NCBI GenBank assembly: GCA_015680685.1
Contig: MNCI01005567.1
Span: 411,115 to 475,114, forward strand
Length of the DNA: 64,000 nt
Direction of reading: 5' to 3'
Origin: Gnetum montanum
Lineage: Eukaryota; Streptophyta; Gnetopsida; Gnetales; Gnetaceae
Positions 11,401 through 22,165 of this stretch are shown here, piece by piece. Numbering within the stretch: position 1 is the first letter of the stretch; every line of letters starts with the position of its first letter. Both the position numbers and the translations under genes were made by a program. The notes beneath the pieces are model-generated. The model was given only the letters and a program-made list of their open reading frames with translations. It was not told where the DNA came from and searched no databases.

Positions 11401-13440
11401 AACTAAAATCTATCTACATCAACATTTTCATTACTAATCCTTACTAATATTTTTTTTCTAAAGACGAATTATTTTTAGATATCAAGAGTTTATTAGCATC
11501 TTAAATTTTAAAGGATTAGTAAAAGGTTGAGAACTTGTTGAAGAATATTTTATTTATGTTTGTTGAAAATTATCATTATTTTTTTAATGAAAATTTCATT
11601 TCTTTTCCTCATGAACACCATTTTTATTGAGAATAAGATAGATTCCAATAACATGGTCTTTACAATGATAATAGCTGTAGCATCCTTGTAAATTATAATA
11701 TGTAATTTTTTGAAAAAAATACTAATTACCAGTCTTGAGTTTTAATTCTATCTTCCTCTATCATAAATTAAACTTTACAAAATAACATGTGATCTTTACA
11801 TTATCTAGTAATATTTTGACTCTATTTTAAGAATTTTTTTAATGTTACTAATAATTTCACTTTCAACACTTTGAAAAATAAGAGAAAGATTTTTTGAGTT
11901 AATCTAGTAAAGAGTTTTAGAATAATTAGAAGCATAGGGATAAAAATCCACTTTTCATTCTTACGAATTAAAAGTATTATACTAATTCATAAAAAAATTG
12001 AGATCTAAGGATTTTTTAACTATCTAAAAATTGGCTAGTTCGACAAATAAAAAAGATTAAAAAAATAGCAAGTATGAAGAATATTAATTCTATAATATTT
12101 AAGGATTGTCTGAATCATTAGTGTAAAACCCATATTCAAGCAAATAAATTCAATAATCTATAGAAATATATAATGAGAAGCGATATATTTTGAGAGAGAT
12201 TCATATAGATTATTAGTTTTAATAAAATTAAATGCTTTAGAATTTTTCATAGTCTCCACAATTTAAGAGACATTAGTATTATCCATCTTTCATGAAACTC
12301 TTTTACTAAATTTTGTATTGATAGCTAGTTGATCACTATTAGTGGTGAGGTAGTAATGAATGACCACTAGTTGACCATGATCATGATTATGCAGTTAATG
12401 GAACCAAGAGTGGTAGAGAGCAATATGATTATTGAAGAGGATGGAGGCATGAATCTTGTGTGCATAGCTATACTTTTGTACATATGTGTATGTATCTCTT
12501 TGTTATGCTTTATGATGGCTTATAATGATATTTCATTTCACTATAGCTTTTTTATTTAATATGTATTTGTAAGCTATCATATTTCTCTATATGGTCCTTG
12601 TTGATTGTACCTATAAGTTATCAATAATATGAATGATCAAATGTTAATAAAGAAACTAGAAAATTCATAAGCTTCTATGAATTTTTTTACTTATACTATA
12701 AGAATTATTAATAAGTTTGAAGAGATAACTCTTAAGAAAAATCTATCCTTACATGACAAGAGCAATGTTAACTTAAAGATTAAAACCAATATGAATAATA
12801 CAACATCTAGAGGCATAGATTCTTAATGTAAGGTTAACATTAGGTGGTGAAGTAATAATAATGCATAATATGTATTACCATTTTCTCATATTTTTTCAAA
12901 TTTTGGTATTGTCATAGCTTTATATTGCTACCTTAAATCTTTTTACTATTTTAGGCTCAATCATAAATATTGAAATTGGTTAAATGTTGTTAGGTTGAAG
13001 GTCATTATCCCTACTAACAATTAATTTTCTTTGCATTGATTTTTTAAAAATATTAAATATAAGGTTATACATATGAGTAGAAATCCCTAAAATTAGAATA
13101 TTTTTCCTTTCCATCTTATTTTTGGTGCTTTCTACTCAATATTAAGCTTGTAATACACTTTGAAATTTTTTAGTATGAATATTATTTTTGGGTTTTGATA
13201 TCCTCCTCTCTTCATGTTGAAAAAATAAAGACATGATAAAACAAAAACTAATGAAAGAGGATCTAACCTTACATTTCACTTCATCCTACAATGGAACTAT
13301 TTAAAAAGTTAAGTAGATAACTATATGTATTCCACTTACCACATAGCCAACATAGAAATTTCTTAGAATTAAATTAGAGTACAGTGGTATTTATATTAAA
13401 AGTTTATCTAGATAGTTTTATTTTCCATGAACTTTTAACA
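11400..13440. other. AT-rich stretch without recognisable gene
   Basis: By position this would hold the 5' part of the LINE (ORF1 and leader on the minus strand), but I could not recognise ORF1 motifs. Short frames, for example the plus-strand one at 12371-12559 (hydrophobic), have no supporting pattern. It may contain further old repeats. Confidence 0.4.
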
Positions 13441-13465
13441 ACTAAATTATATATGTATTTGTAGG

Positions 13466-13640
13466 AATCACCACTTGGGGTGATGGTAAGGTGCTTGTTT
13501 CTTGAGGCATAAGACCAATGTTCAAGCCTAAATACAACCACTTGAAAGATGTTAAGCTTTTGCTCATCCACTGCCACTTCTAGAATCTTAACTTGTCAAG
13601 ATGAGCATTGAGCCTCGAGGTTATGATTCTTTTAATTTAC
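13466..13640 (+). mobile_element. Possible tRNA-derived SINE
   Basis: A box-like TGATGGTAAGGTG at 13481-13493 is followed about 30 bp later by a good B box, GTTCAAGCC at 13520-13528 (consensus GWTCRANNC). This spacing is typical of an internal RNA polymerase III promoter. Cloverleaf-forming potential beyond this is not clear, and the 3' end and target duplications were not found. It could be a decayed tRNA-like sequence by chance. Confidence 0.4.
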
Positions 13641-13870
13641 CATTAATTGCTAAATCTACATCTTAAGTAAAAAAGTGGGTGGGTTGAAATTTTTAACAAC
13701 ACTTCTTTATGGAAGAATTACTTAACACCACCCTTGAGTACTAGAGTAGCTAAATATTCTAGAGCATACTTAAGATGGACTACACCTTAGTACTCATAAT
13801 ACATGCACACATAAAAAGAAGATATGACATCTATTAGATAGTAGTATAAGCATAGCAAGAATACCATAGG

Positions 13871-13892
13871 TGATAAATCAAATTTTTCTCAG
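13871..13892 (+). repeat. First 22 bp of D's 5' LTR, left of the C insertion
   Basis: TGATAAATCAAATTTTTCTC matches the LTR start of element A (TGATGAATCATGGTTTTTCA) with G-to-A changes. The LTR continues at 21144 after element C. CTCAG at 13888-13892 is the left target copy of C. Confidence 0.72.
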
Positions 13893-14766
13893 TGATGAGT
13901 GATGAACACCCCTATGCTCAACCATACAAATCACTAAGCCTTCACTCGTGATTTGGTCAAAGTCCATGGATTCTATGTCTTTCAGTACACTAGTTTCTAG
14001 GAAGTGAACATACCCTAACAGTCATTCATTGTCTTCTTAATTATATTTGTGATGTACAAAGGTATGGTTAGTATAATCAAGGCATATGATTTTTATAATT
14101 TTTATGTTTTATGTTTTGGGTGGTTAAAATAAAGGATGAAAGGAATGAAGTAATTTAGTTGCTAATTTAATATAACTAACTAATCCATGTCTAACTAATC
14201 CTAACATAAGTATCTGGTCCCACTTTCCGTACACATCCTAAACATGTATAACACTGTTGGGTTACCAAATGTTAAGCATTACTAAGATTACCAAGCATCA
14301 TGCACATGCTCAAAGTGGTTATTCTCATGTGCTTCATTAATTATTATTTAACCTAGCTAACTTAGTTTAGCTTAATTTACTTAAAAACATTAAATAAAAT
14401 TACTAAAAACATTAAATGCATGAAGAAAATATTTAATCTAGTCAAACTGTTGCAAATTTTATTAGAAAGCTCATCTTTATTACCACACATACTGTCATGC
14501 TTAGTTACAACAATGCTTAAATAAAGATCCATATACTCAATGACTCTTGTTGTGGGTAGTTGGAAGATATTCTAAGTTTGGGAAAAAGAAATTATAAGAG
14601 CTCTGCTACAAGTATGACAAGACATGCCATAAACATCATGGGTGAGTACGTATTTATATATAAAAAAAGATACTACATCGACGGGGCCATGTCAACACAT
14701 CAAATCATGTATCGATGGGGCCTAGTCGACGAGGGCTAGTTGATGTAGCCAATCCATGATTCATCC
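13893..14766 (-). repeat. 3' LTR of element C
   Basis: Bounded by TGATGA (13893-13898) and TCATCC (14761-14766, where TCATCA is expected). It lies directly against integrase coding sequence with no intervening non-coding part. It carries two copies of the 14-bp unit GGCCTAGTCGA-like (14719, 14733), against four in the 5' LTR. Confidence 0.87.
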
Positions 14767-15330
14767 TATTCACAACATTTTATTGTACAAAGTGTGTAGC
14801 AGTGGGTAATGTACAATCGATGATGGTTGCTACTTCTACCCATTTTGTGCAGTAATCAATGATGACAATTATGTACACCTTTCCATTTGACATAGGTGCG
14901 ATGGAACCCATGAAGTAAATGCACCATATATCAAAGGGTTCTAGTGGTTGGATCCACTATTGAGATTCCTCCATTTGAGTGGTCATCCCACCATCTCATT
15001 GACAGCATTCACAAGAGTGAACAAATTGATGGATGTCCTTAAAGATGGTTAGCCAATAATATCCTATCATCAGGATCTTAATGGTTGTGTGTCTTCCATC
15101 ATAGTGGCCCCCACAAGGACCCTCATGAGCATCCTAAAGAATGCATAGTTGATTAGCATTAGGTACACACTAACAAGCCAGGCCATTGACACACATCTTG
15201 TAAAGGTATTTGCTAATTTCCATGAAGCATTTGGGCTAATGAAGAAACTGTTGTCTCTTCCTACGGTCTAGATCTTATGGCATCTCTTGAGTAAAAGGAT
15301 AAGTGAGAATTCCATCATACCATTTTGGTT
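14767..15330 (-). pseudogene. Integrase of element C, N-terminal half only
   Basis: Integrase would insert the cDNA into the genome. On the minus strand, the zinc-binding region is traceable at about 15200-15000. A core patch follows near 14900-14800 with the usual sequence around the first catalytic Asp and CTKWVEVATIIDC. The frame then runs into the LTR at 14766. The segments carrying the second Asp and the Glu, the C-terminal domain and the polypurine tract are all missing. In-frame stops are present. Either a deletion ended exactly at the LTR's first base, or the element transposed in this state. Confidence 0.72.
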
Positions 15331-16960
15331 CTATGGGCAATTATTCATTTATTACACTTGTAAAAAGAAGTTCATCAAGAAATTGGTTAGAGAGTGGGCT
15401 CTCCTTCTCATTTTTATCCCATCATAATTGTGACAAGTGATTAGTAACCACATTCTTAGTTCCCTTTTGATCTACCACTATGAGATCAAATTCCTACAAC
15501 ATCACTAATCACCATATAATATGGGGGATCACCATTTTTTTGTTTATGAGGAAGAAAATTGCACTATGGTCAATGTGCACAAACACTTTATATCCAAGCA
15601 CATAGTGCTTGAACTTCTCTAGAGCATACACCACCATCATTAGTTATTTCTCCATTTTGGTATAATTCATTTGTGCACCCACAATGCTTTAGCTTATGCA
15701 TTGGATGTAATATGGATGTTTCTTGTAATCCAATTGTGTAAACATGGCTTCCAAGGCATAATTTGATGCATTTGTCATTATATGAAATGGTCTAGACCAG
15801 TTAGGTGCTCGTAGAATTGAAGTCTTTACAAGATTATACTTAAGGGTCTGGAATGCATTTTTGTATTCCTTGGTCTAGATGAATGGAGCATCTTTCTTTG
15901 TTATCTCAACCAACGATTTTACAATCTTAGAAAAATTCTCTATGAATCATTAGTAGTTGCTAGTGTGTCCAAGAAATCACTAAACATCTTTAACGGTTTT
16001 TGATTGATGAGTTATCTTTTCAGGGTCCACCTCAATCCTTGATTGAGAAATTCTATGTCCCAATACAATGCCCTCCTAGACCATCATATGGCTCTTCTAC
16101 CAACTAAACTAAAGATTCATCTCCACACACTTTTTAAGCACTTGCTCAAGGTAGTCTAAGGCTTGCTCAAATGTAGCACCATAGGTGGAGAAGTCATCCA
16201 TGAATAATTCTATCCCATAATTAATTTGTTGAGAAAAATGCTCAAAACCAAATGTTGGAATGTTGTAGGAGCATTACATAGATCAAAAGGCATCTTTTAA
16301 TATGCAAAAGTCCCCTAGGGACTCTTGAATGTTATTTTGGCCTGATCTTCTAGTGCGATTTGGATTTGATTATAGCCACTATAACCATCTAGAAAACTAT
16401 AATAGCAATGCCCAGATATAGTGTCTGTCTAACACTTGATCCACAAATGACAATGGAAAGTGATCTTTGAATGTTGCCATATTCAAAAATTGGAAGTCGA
16501 TGTAGAATTGCCACTTGCCATGTTTCTTTGGTGCAATCACAAGTGGCTTAACCCATTCACTATTCATAATGGAATAGATAAATGTTGCCTTGAGGAGTTT
16601 TTCAATCTCCTCTTTGATGATCTACTTCAATTTAAAATTCAACTGCCACTGTGGTTGCCTCTTTGGCTTCATGGCTAGATTAGTGTAGATATGATGCTAG
16701 CATATCCTACAATCAATCCTTGTGAGTTCAAGATATGACCAAGAAAAGGCTATTGGCCATTTGTTGAGCACCTTCAACAACATCTATTTCTGTTCAAGAG
16801 TAATATTGGCATTGATTATTACCAGTTTACCTTTTTTCAAAAATGCATATTCCATGTTGGTAGGTAGAGGACTCAACTCTAAGGGCTCTTATTTAAAATT
16901 TTTAGGGATGTCCAACTCTTTCCAATTGGTATCATCATTTACATTATTAGAGAGTTGGTG
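15331..16960 (-). pseudogene. Reverse transcriptase and RNase H of element C
   Basis: RT copies the RNA into DNA and RNase H removes the RNA strand. Reading leftward from about 16570: SEWVKPLVIAPKKHGKW, then YIDFQFLN and FKDHFPLSFVDQVLD. Next come SFLDGYSGYNQIQIALEDQ (about 16420-16350), KMPFDLCNAPTTF, and the catalytic box FMDDFSTYG (about 16205-16180) with both Asp intact. Then GIVLGHRISQ, FLGHT and a connection region follow to about 15800. The RNase H part (about 15750-15400) is weaker. Stops (TAG, TAA) interrupt roughly every 30-60 codons. The order and wording fit the Athila clade. Confidence 0.8.
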
Positions 16961-17164
16961 ATGAACATGCTCTAGATTATTCATGCTTTCAATATAGACA
17001 CATGTCAAACTCTTAGTAGGTTCCATGCAAAGTGTGCTACTTCCAAGATCAACTATTAGGCACTAGGTGCCTTCCTATTTTGTGGCTACTACAGATAGGC
17101 ACCTTTGAATTTTAGATTCATCTACACACTATCTACATGCTTTAATGGATGCGCTCTTGATAGA

Positions 17165-17600
17165 CTAGAGTTTATACACACAATTGCACTTGGTATCATT
17201 GTATGTGATGCATGGAACTCTCTTCTTCTTGATGTTTCCAAATTCATTCCCCTTGGAAATTTTCAATAAGAGATCTCTAATGCCTATTCTTGCATTAACA
17301 ATTCTCAACCATGCCCTTCCCATAATAATTATTAAGTCACCCTTGTAGTTTTCAACTTTGGTCACCAGAAAATTGGTAGGATAGGACCACTCTCAAACAA
17401 TGGTTGCAATTTCCTTCACAAGTCCCAAAGAAATAGTGATTGACTAGTTTGCTAATTCTAAATGGATATTGATTTTGTTAAGAGGTGGAAAGTTCCAAGC
17501 TTTGTACATGTCATGGGAAAATAGATTGACACTGGAACCTAAATCAAGAAGAGTCTTGCATGGCTCATGTTTAGTGATTTGCAAGTAAATGAGAGGACTT
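17165..17600 (-). pseudogene. Aspartic protease of element C
   Basis: It would cut the Gag-Pol polyprotein. The active-site stretch is LLDLGSSVNLF at about 17551-17519, with the catalytic Asp codon at 17543-17545 (D-L-G in place of D-T-G). The flap region and the closing motif IIIMGRAWLRIVNARIGIRD lie at about 17325-17265, inside a clean 66-codon frame. The same closing motif in D (45350-45410) proves that D's protease was split by element E. Two TAG codons interrupt the centre. Confidence 0.8.
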
Positions 17601-17699
17601 TTAGGACAATATCTTTTCCTAGAAAGGTTGATAGCCTTGATTCAATTAGTTACAATGTGGGTTAACATGATAGTGTGAATCTTAGGAGGTGTTCGGTTT

Positions 17700-20100
17700 G
17701 AAGGGATTTGGAAATAATTTGATGTAGAGGATGATGGAGAGAAAAGGTGGCTAGTCACATTAGTATATGATGAATTTTGAGGACTATTGGGTTGGAAGAA
17801 TGGTTGATTTTAGGATTTTGGTTTTAAACCATTTGGCTGGAAAGTCGGTTGCATGTTGACAACCCTAATAACATTACTTTGTTATGGTTGTGATGGTATT
17901 TTACCTTGCATAGATGAAGTAGGAGGTAATTGGGTTAAGGATGGAGGAGCATTTGATAAAGGATGAGAAGGATGATATGGATATGGAATTTTCCATCTAG
18001 TAAAAGGAGAATGAATTCTATGATACTCTGCAAGGTAGTAGTGGTGCTAAAAGAAGCCTGACTAGAAGAGTTACGTAGACACATCGGTTGCCGAACATAG
18101 TACCCATATGAATTTGGCTACTTGTAAGGATACTACTACCTTGGAGGTGGCATCCCCCATGATTGTTGGCATTGCCACTATTTGTACTACTCATACGATT
18201 GTATTGGAACTCCACTTGGATAATAAGCTTGGTGTTGCTAGTGGAGCTACCTTGGATTGCCTTGAGGATAAGGCAATCTTCTAGGTTCTTACCTTCTTGC
18301 CAATTAAGGATTTAGCACATACACCTGAGACTCTTGCAAGTGTGACACAATTGGATAACATCCTTTAGGATGTTCATATTGGCAGATGTCACACCCACCA
18401 TCATCATTTGATTCTTTCTCCATAACTTCTTCTACTACATGAACTTTTTCCTTACCCATTTTGTAGGCATGTTTAGCTTCTTTCCATCTCATGTGGTTAT
18501 AGTCACTAATCTACTCTCTTGATTCTTCTATAATTTTTAGAGTAGTTTTAAATTTTTTATACAAAAAGTCCCATGATTTATCAACCTTAGTTGATATATA
18601 GAAATATATTTTTGGATCGACAAGGTTTTTCATTATACCACCTCATCAAGTGGTGACTCCTCCTCATTGTCACAAAATTAGACCATCCTTTTTTTAATGG
18701 AAGGATCCCTATTATATTCCTTAGAATTTTCTCATTTCCTTAGCTCTCCTTCTTCTTTTGCTACCTACGTTATTAGCCTTTGAATCTAATGGGATCTAAG
18801 TTATGATAGTCTTCCTTAGGCATAAACCCTAAGAGTTCTATGATGTGGTGAAGTTGTTCTCATTGAGAATAATCATGGTCAAGGCATTGGTGTATGAGAC
18901 AATAGTATTTGCCCATGATAGAATCCAAGGGTTCATGTGTTCCTTGCTTTCATCTTTGGATCTACCTTCTCAGATTAGACACTTAGGAGTATGTATAGTA
19001 TTTATCATTAAATAGCTCTAGCATTGTACTCTAGCTGCAAATGAATTATAACTTTAAGAACTGATATAAGCTTTTGGCTTCCTTGATGAGAGTTTTGGAA
19101 AATAGCTTTAATTGTTGCCAATCATTTTCAATATGCTATAAGGCACAAGCATTGTGAAAAGCTTGAAGTTGTGTTTATAGATCAAAGTTATATTTCCCCT
19201 CAAGTTTGAGGATATTGTTCATGTCAAGTCACTTTATCTAACTATCTTTTACATGCCTAATTAGAATTGTTATTGTCTCTGAAATGTTTAGCATAATCTA
19301 AGTTGCCAGAAAAGGCTCATTATCATCATTATTTTGATGATGCCTATGATGTTTTCTACTACCCCTTCATTCATGGTGGGCATAGTAATCATTATTATCA
19401 TCTCACTACTCACCTTCATCATGGTTGTCCTTCTGTAGTGTCTATCAGAACTAGAAGAGGAAGAAGAAGATGTAGACAAAGAGGGTGATGAGGGAGGAGG
19501 AATACCATCAACATGACATCTACCACCTCCTCTACACTTTAAATGATGACATTTATCAACTTTCTTATCATCTTGATGCTTGCCTAAGCCCCTACTTTGA
19601 CTTCCACTTTTTCCTGAACTCAAATTGTTGATAGTGGACTGTAGCTTCAGGTTTAAGCCCCCATCACTAATATTAAAGGATGGAGAATATTCATGTTGAG
19701 AAACCAAAAAGGAAGGATCCTCATTGTAATTTTAGTTAATTATAAATAAGGGATTGGTAAATTTTTTTCCCTTCAAAGCCTCATGATGCTTTTCCTGATG
19801 TCGATCTCTCTTGCATTGTGTTTTAGTGGGGCGGTAGTCCCAGTAGTCATAGTCATGCACAACATACTCTTTTTGAAGATCTTAGATGCCCAACCTCTTA
19901 AGATTTTAGAGCAGCATCCTAGGCATAGATCAATTGACAGGCATTACAATGTTTTCCTCCATATCTCACCACCATAGTTGTTCATCCTGATGTAAGATGA
20001 AGGTAAAATCAAACACATACTCATATGGATGAGTATATACCACCTTGCATTCTTAAGGCACTAGTGGTTTAGTATCATCACACTTGTGAAAAGAAGACAT
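17700..20100 (-). pseudogene. gag of element C, decayed
   Basis: The start ATG at 20100 begins MSSFHKCDDTKPLVP. The clean frame 19707-19288 covers the N-terminal linker with a serine run (SSSSSSSSDRHYRR), the counterpart of the run in B. The capsid core lies at about 19220-18900 (QLQAFHNA, then LKLF-KTL). A glutamate-rich segment and the zinc-knuckle-like motif CDICQYEHPKGC (18393-18358) follow. Then a Pro, Tyr and Gln-rich linker leads to the protease. The cysteine motif spacing is C-x2-C-x3-H-x3-C, shorter than the usual C-x2-C-x4-H-x4-C. Stops and shifts make it a pseudogene. Confidence 0.78.
18358..18393 (-). other. Shortened zinc-knuckle motif in gag of C
   Basis: CDICQYEHPKGC, followed by YPIVSHLQES. 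D has CKVC-YEHPKGCYPIM at 24021-24065. The two copies agree on the C-x2-C-x3-H-x3-C spacing, so it is a family trait and not a point mutation. Confidence 0.6.
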
Positions 20101-20235
20101 TTTTTAGTTACAATAAAATATTAGTGTGCTTAAATTATTATATTTATTTTAAGAATGATTTTAACCTTCAGGTTCTTCCAATGATGTTAATGATTTTTAG
20201 TATGATTAGATAGTGCATGTTTCAAACAAAAAGAG

Positions 20236-20254
20236 TCCCCAACAATGATGTCAA
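20236..20254 (-). promoter_or_regulatory. Primer-binding site of element C (decayed)
   Basis: Minus strand reads TTGACATCATTGTTGGGGAC directly after the LTR end, a G-to-A-decayed version of the tRNA-Asp-type site. Confidence 0.7.
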
Positions 20255-21143
20255 TGATGAGTGATGAATACCCCTACACTCAACCATACAAATCACTAAG
20301 CATTCACACACAATTTGGTTGAATTCCATGGATTCTATGTCTTTTGTTACACTAGTCTCTAGGAAGTGAACTTACCCTAATAGTCATTCATTGTCTTCCC
20401 AATTACACTTATGATGTACAAAGGTATGGTTAAGTGTAATCTAGGCATATGATTTTTATTATTTTTATGTTTTATGTTTTGGATGCTTAAAATAAAAGAT
20501 GAAAGGAATGAAGTAATTTAGTTGCTAATTTAATCTAACTAATATATGTCTAGCTAGTCCTAACATAAGCATCTAGTCCCACTTTTTGTACACATCCTGA
20601 ACATGTATAATGCTTCTAGGTTATCAAATGTTAATCATTACTAGGATTAGCAAGCATCATGCACATGCTTGAAGTGTTTGTACTTATGTGCTTCATTAAT
20701 TGCTATTTAACCTAACTAGATTAGTTTAGCTTAATTAGCTTAATTTACTTAAAATAATTAAATAAAATTGCTGATAAACCTTCATACATACCAAAGTGCT
20801 ACAAGGTTTATCAAAAAGCTCATTTTTATTAGTGCACATACTACCATGCTTAGGTATAACAATGCTCAAGTAAAGATCCATATACTTAATAACTCCTACT
20901 GCAGGTAGTTGGGAAATATTCTAACTATAGGGAAAAGAAACTACAAGAGCTACACTACAACTATGATAAGACATGCCATAAACATGGTAGGTAAGCATGT
21001 TTTTATAGGTAAAAATAGATACTACGTCAATGGGGCCATGTTAATGCATCAAATTATGCGTTGACAAGGCCTAGTCGAGGAGGCCTAGTTGATGAGGCCT
21101 AGTCGATGGGGCCTAGTTGACACAGCCAATCCATGATTCATCA
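20255..21143 (-). repeat. 5' LTR of element C
   Basis: 889 bp, TGATGA (20255) to TCATCA (21138-21143). It carries four tandem copies of a 14-bp GGCCTAGT unit at 21068, 21082, 21096 and 21110. Its U3 differs from that of A, B and D: GATATC palindromes are lacking and the TATA region is different. Confidence 0.87.
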
Positions 21144-22028
21144 CTCAATCATGATATTAGGTATTTGATATCAAAGCCACAAGATTGAATCCTTGATATT
21201 GAGGCACAAGCTACGATGTTGCATATCTGATATCACGGATGTGTGCGAGCCTATAAATATAGCACTTAGGTGCACTATCCACACATAATTTTATTTCATA
21301 CTTAGCGAAATTCCATTAGTTTGTTTTCTTAATTTTAGCACTTATCACTTAGGAGTGTATGCCTAGAGTGTGATGTTAGGTAATTGAACAAAGTTTTTAT
21401 GTGAGTAAAATGTACTTGGATACATTTCATGCAAGGAAATAAAGATCGAGATTACTCTATATCATTACAACATCACTTAGTCTTTATTGCTTACACTTAG
21501 AATAATTTTACTATTTTCACTTAGCTTAATGTTTACTATTTTCATTAGTTACTAATTTAATTTTTATGCATTTTACTATCCTTTTTGTTAAGAAAAATGA
21601 GTATAACTAATCTTGAACACTTAAGTGTAACTACTTGGTAACCTAGTAGTACTATCACTTGGTATGCCTAGTAGTATGGTACTTGGTAATCCTAGTAAGA
21701 ATTACATGAAGTCTATGGTGTAAATGAAAGGTCAAGACTGAGAGCTCATCACATAGGATAGATTAGATTTTACTTACAATTAGAAACTTTTACTCTTACC
21801 TTATTTTTTTCTAGGTGAAGTATGGTCAACACAACATCATTATCATATGTCTTAATGTCAGTTAAACCATATGCATCAACTTTACTAACTCATGTGGGAA
21901 GATAATGATTAAAAACTCTAATCAATTACTAGCATAATTACATTGCCTTGTCCATGGAATTCAACTAGGTTATGCATGAATACTTGTAACTTATATGTTT
22001 GGGTGTTGAACTACTTCACCTCTCATCA
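21144..22028 (+). repeat. Remainder of D's 5' LTR
   Basis: Continues the LTR begun at 13871; the first five bases (CTCAA) are the right target copy of element C. It has GATATC palindromes at 21160-21235, TATA box TATAAATATA at 21251-21260, and ends CTCTCATCA at 22028. Confidence 0.85.
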
Positions 22029-22048
22029 TTAGTATTATTATTAGGGAC
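22029..22048 (+). promoter_or_regulatory. Primer-binding site of element D (decayed)
   Basis: TTAGTATTATTATTAGGGAC immediately after the LTR. It fits the tRNA-Asp-type site with several G-to-A and C-to-T changes. Confidence 0.68.
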
Positions 22049-22165
22049 TCTTCAATGTTACACTAAGTAAGTAATTTTTCAAAGTTCGTTGTGTTTAAAA
22101 CACAAAGTCAAACCTTACAACTATAAGTAAAGAACACTTAATACATAATGTTTAAAAACTATAAT

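Larger units (their letters stand above)
13893..21143 (-). mobile_element. Element C: Athila-like retrotransposon with gag and pol
   Basis: 7251 bp, minus strand, so the 5' end is on the right: LTR 20255-21143, primer-binding site, gag (20100 downward), protease, RT, RNase H, partial integrase, LTR 13893-14766. Target duplications are CTCAG on the left and CTCAA on the right (21144-21148), differing by one G-to-A change. RT and protease motifs and the tRNA-Asp-type priming site point to the Athila clade. It is inserted 22 bp into the 5' LTR of element D. It is the only member of this family in the window with a visible pol, so it shows what B and D lack. Confidence 0.88.

Noticed and set aside
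13481-13528. True tRNA gene
   Set aside because: A and B box-like words are present but no convincing acceptor stem or anticodon arm; kept only as a possible SINE.
19303-19488. Plus-strand frame rich in His and Tyr
   Set aside because: It is the complement of the Ser/His-rich linker of gag in element C, which is supported by homology to B.
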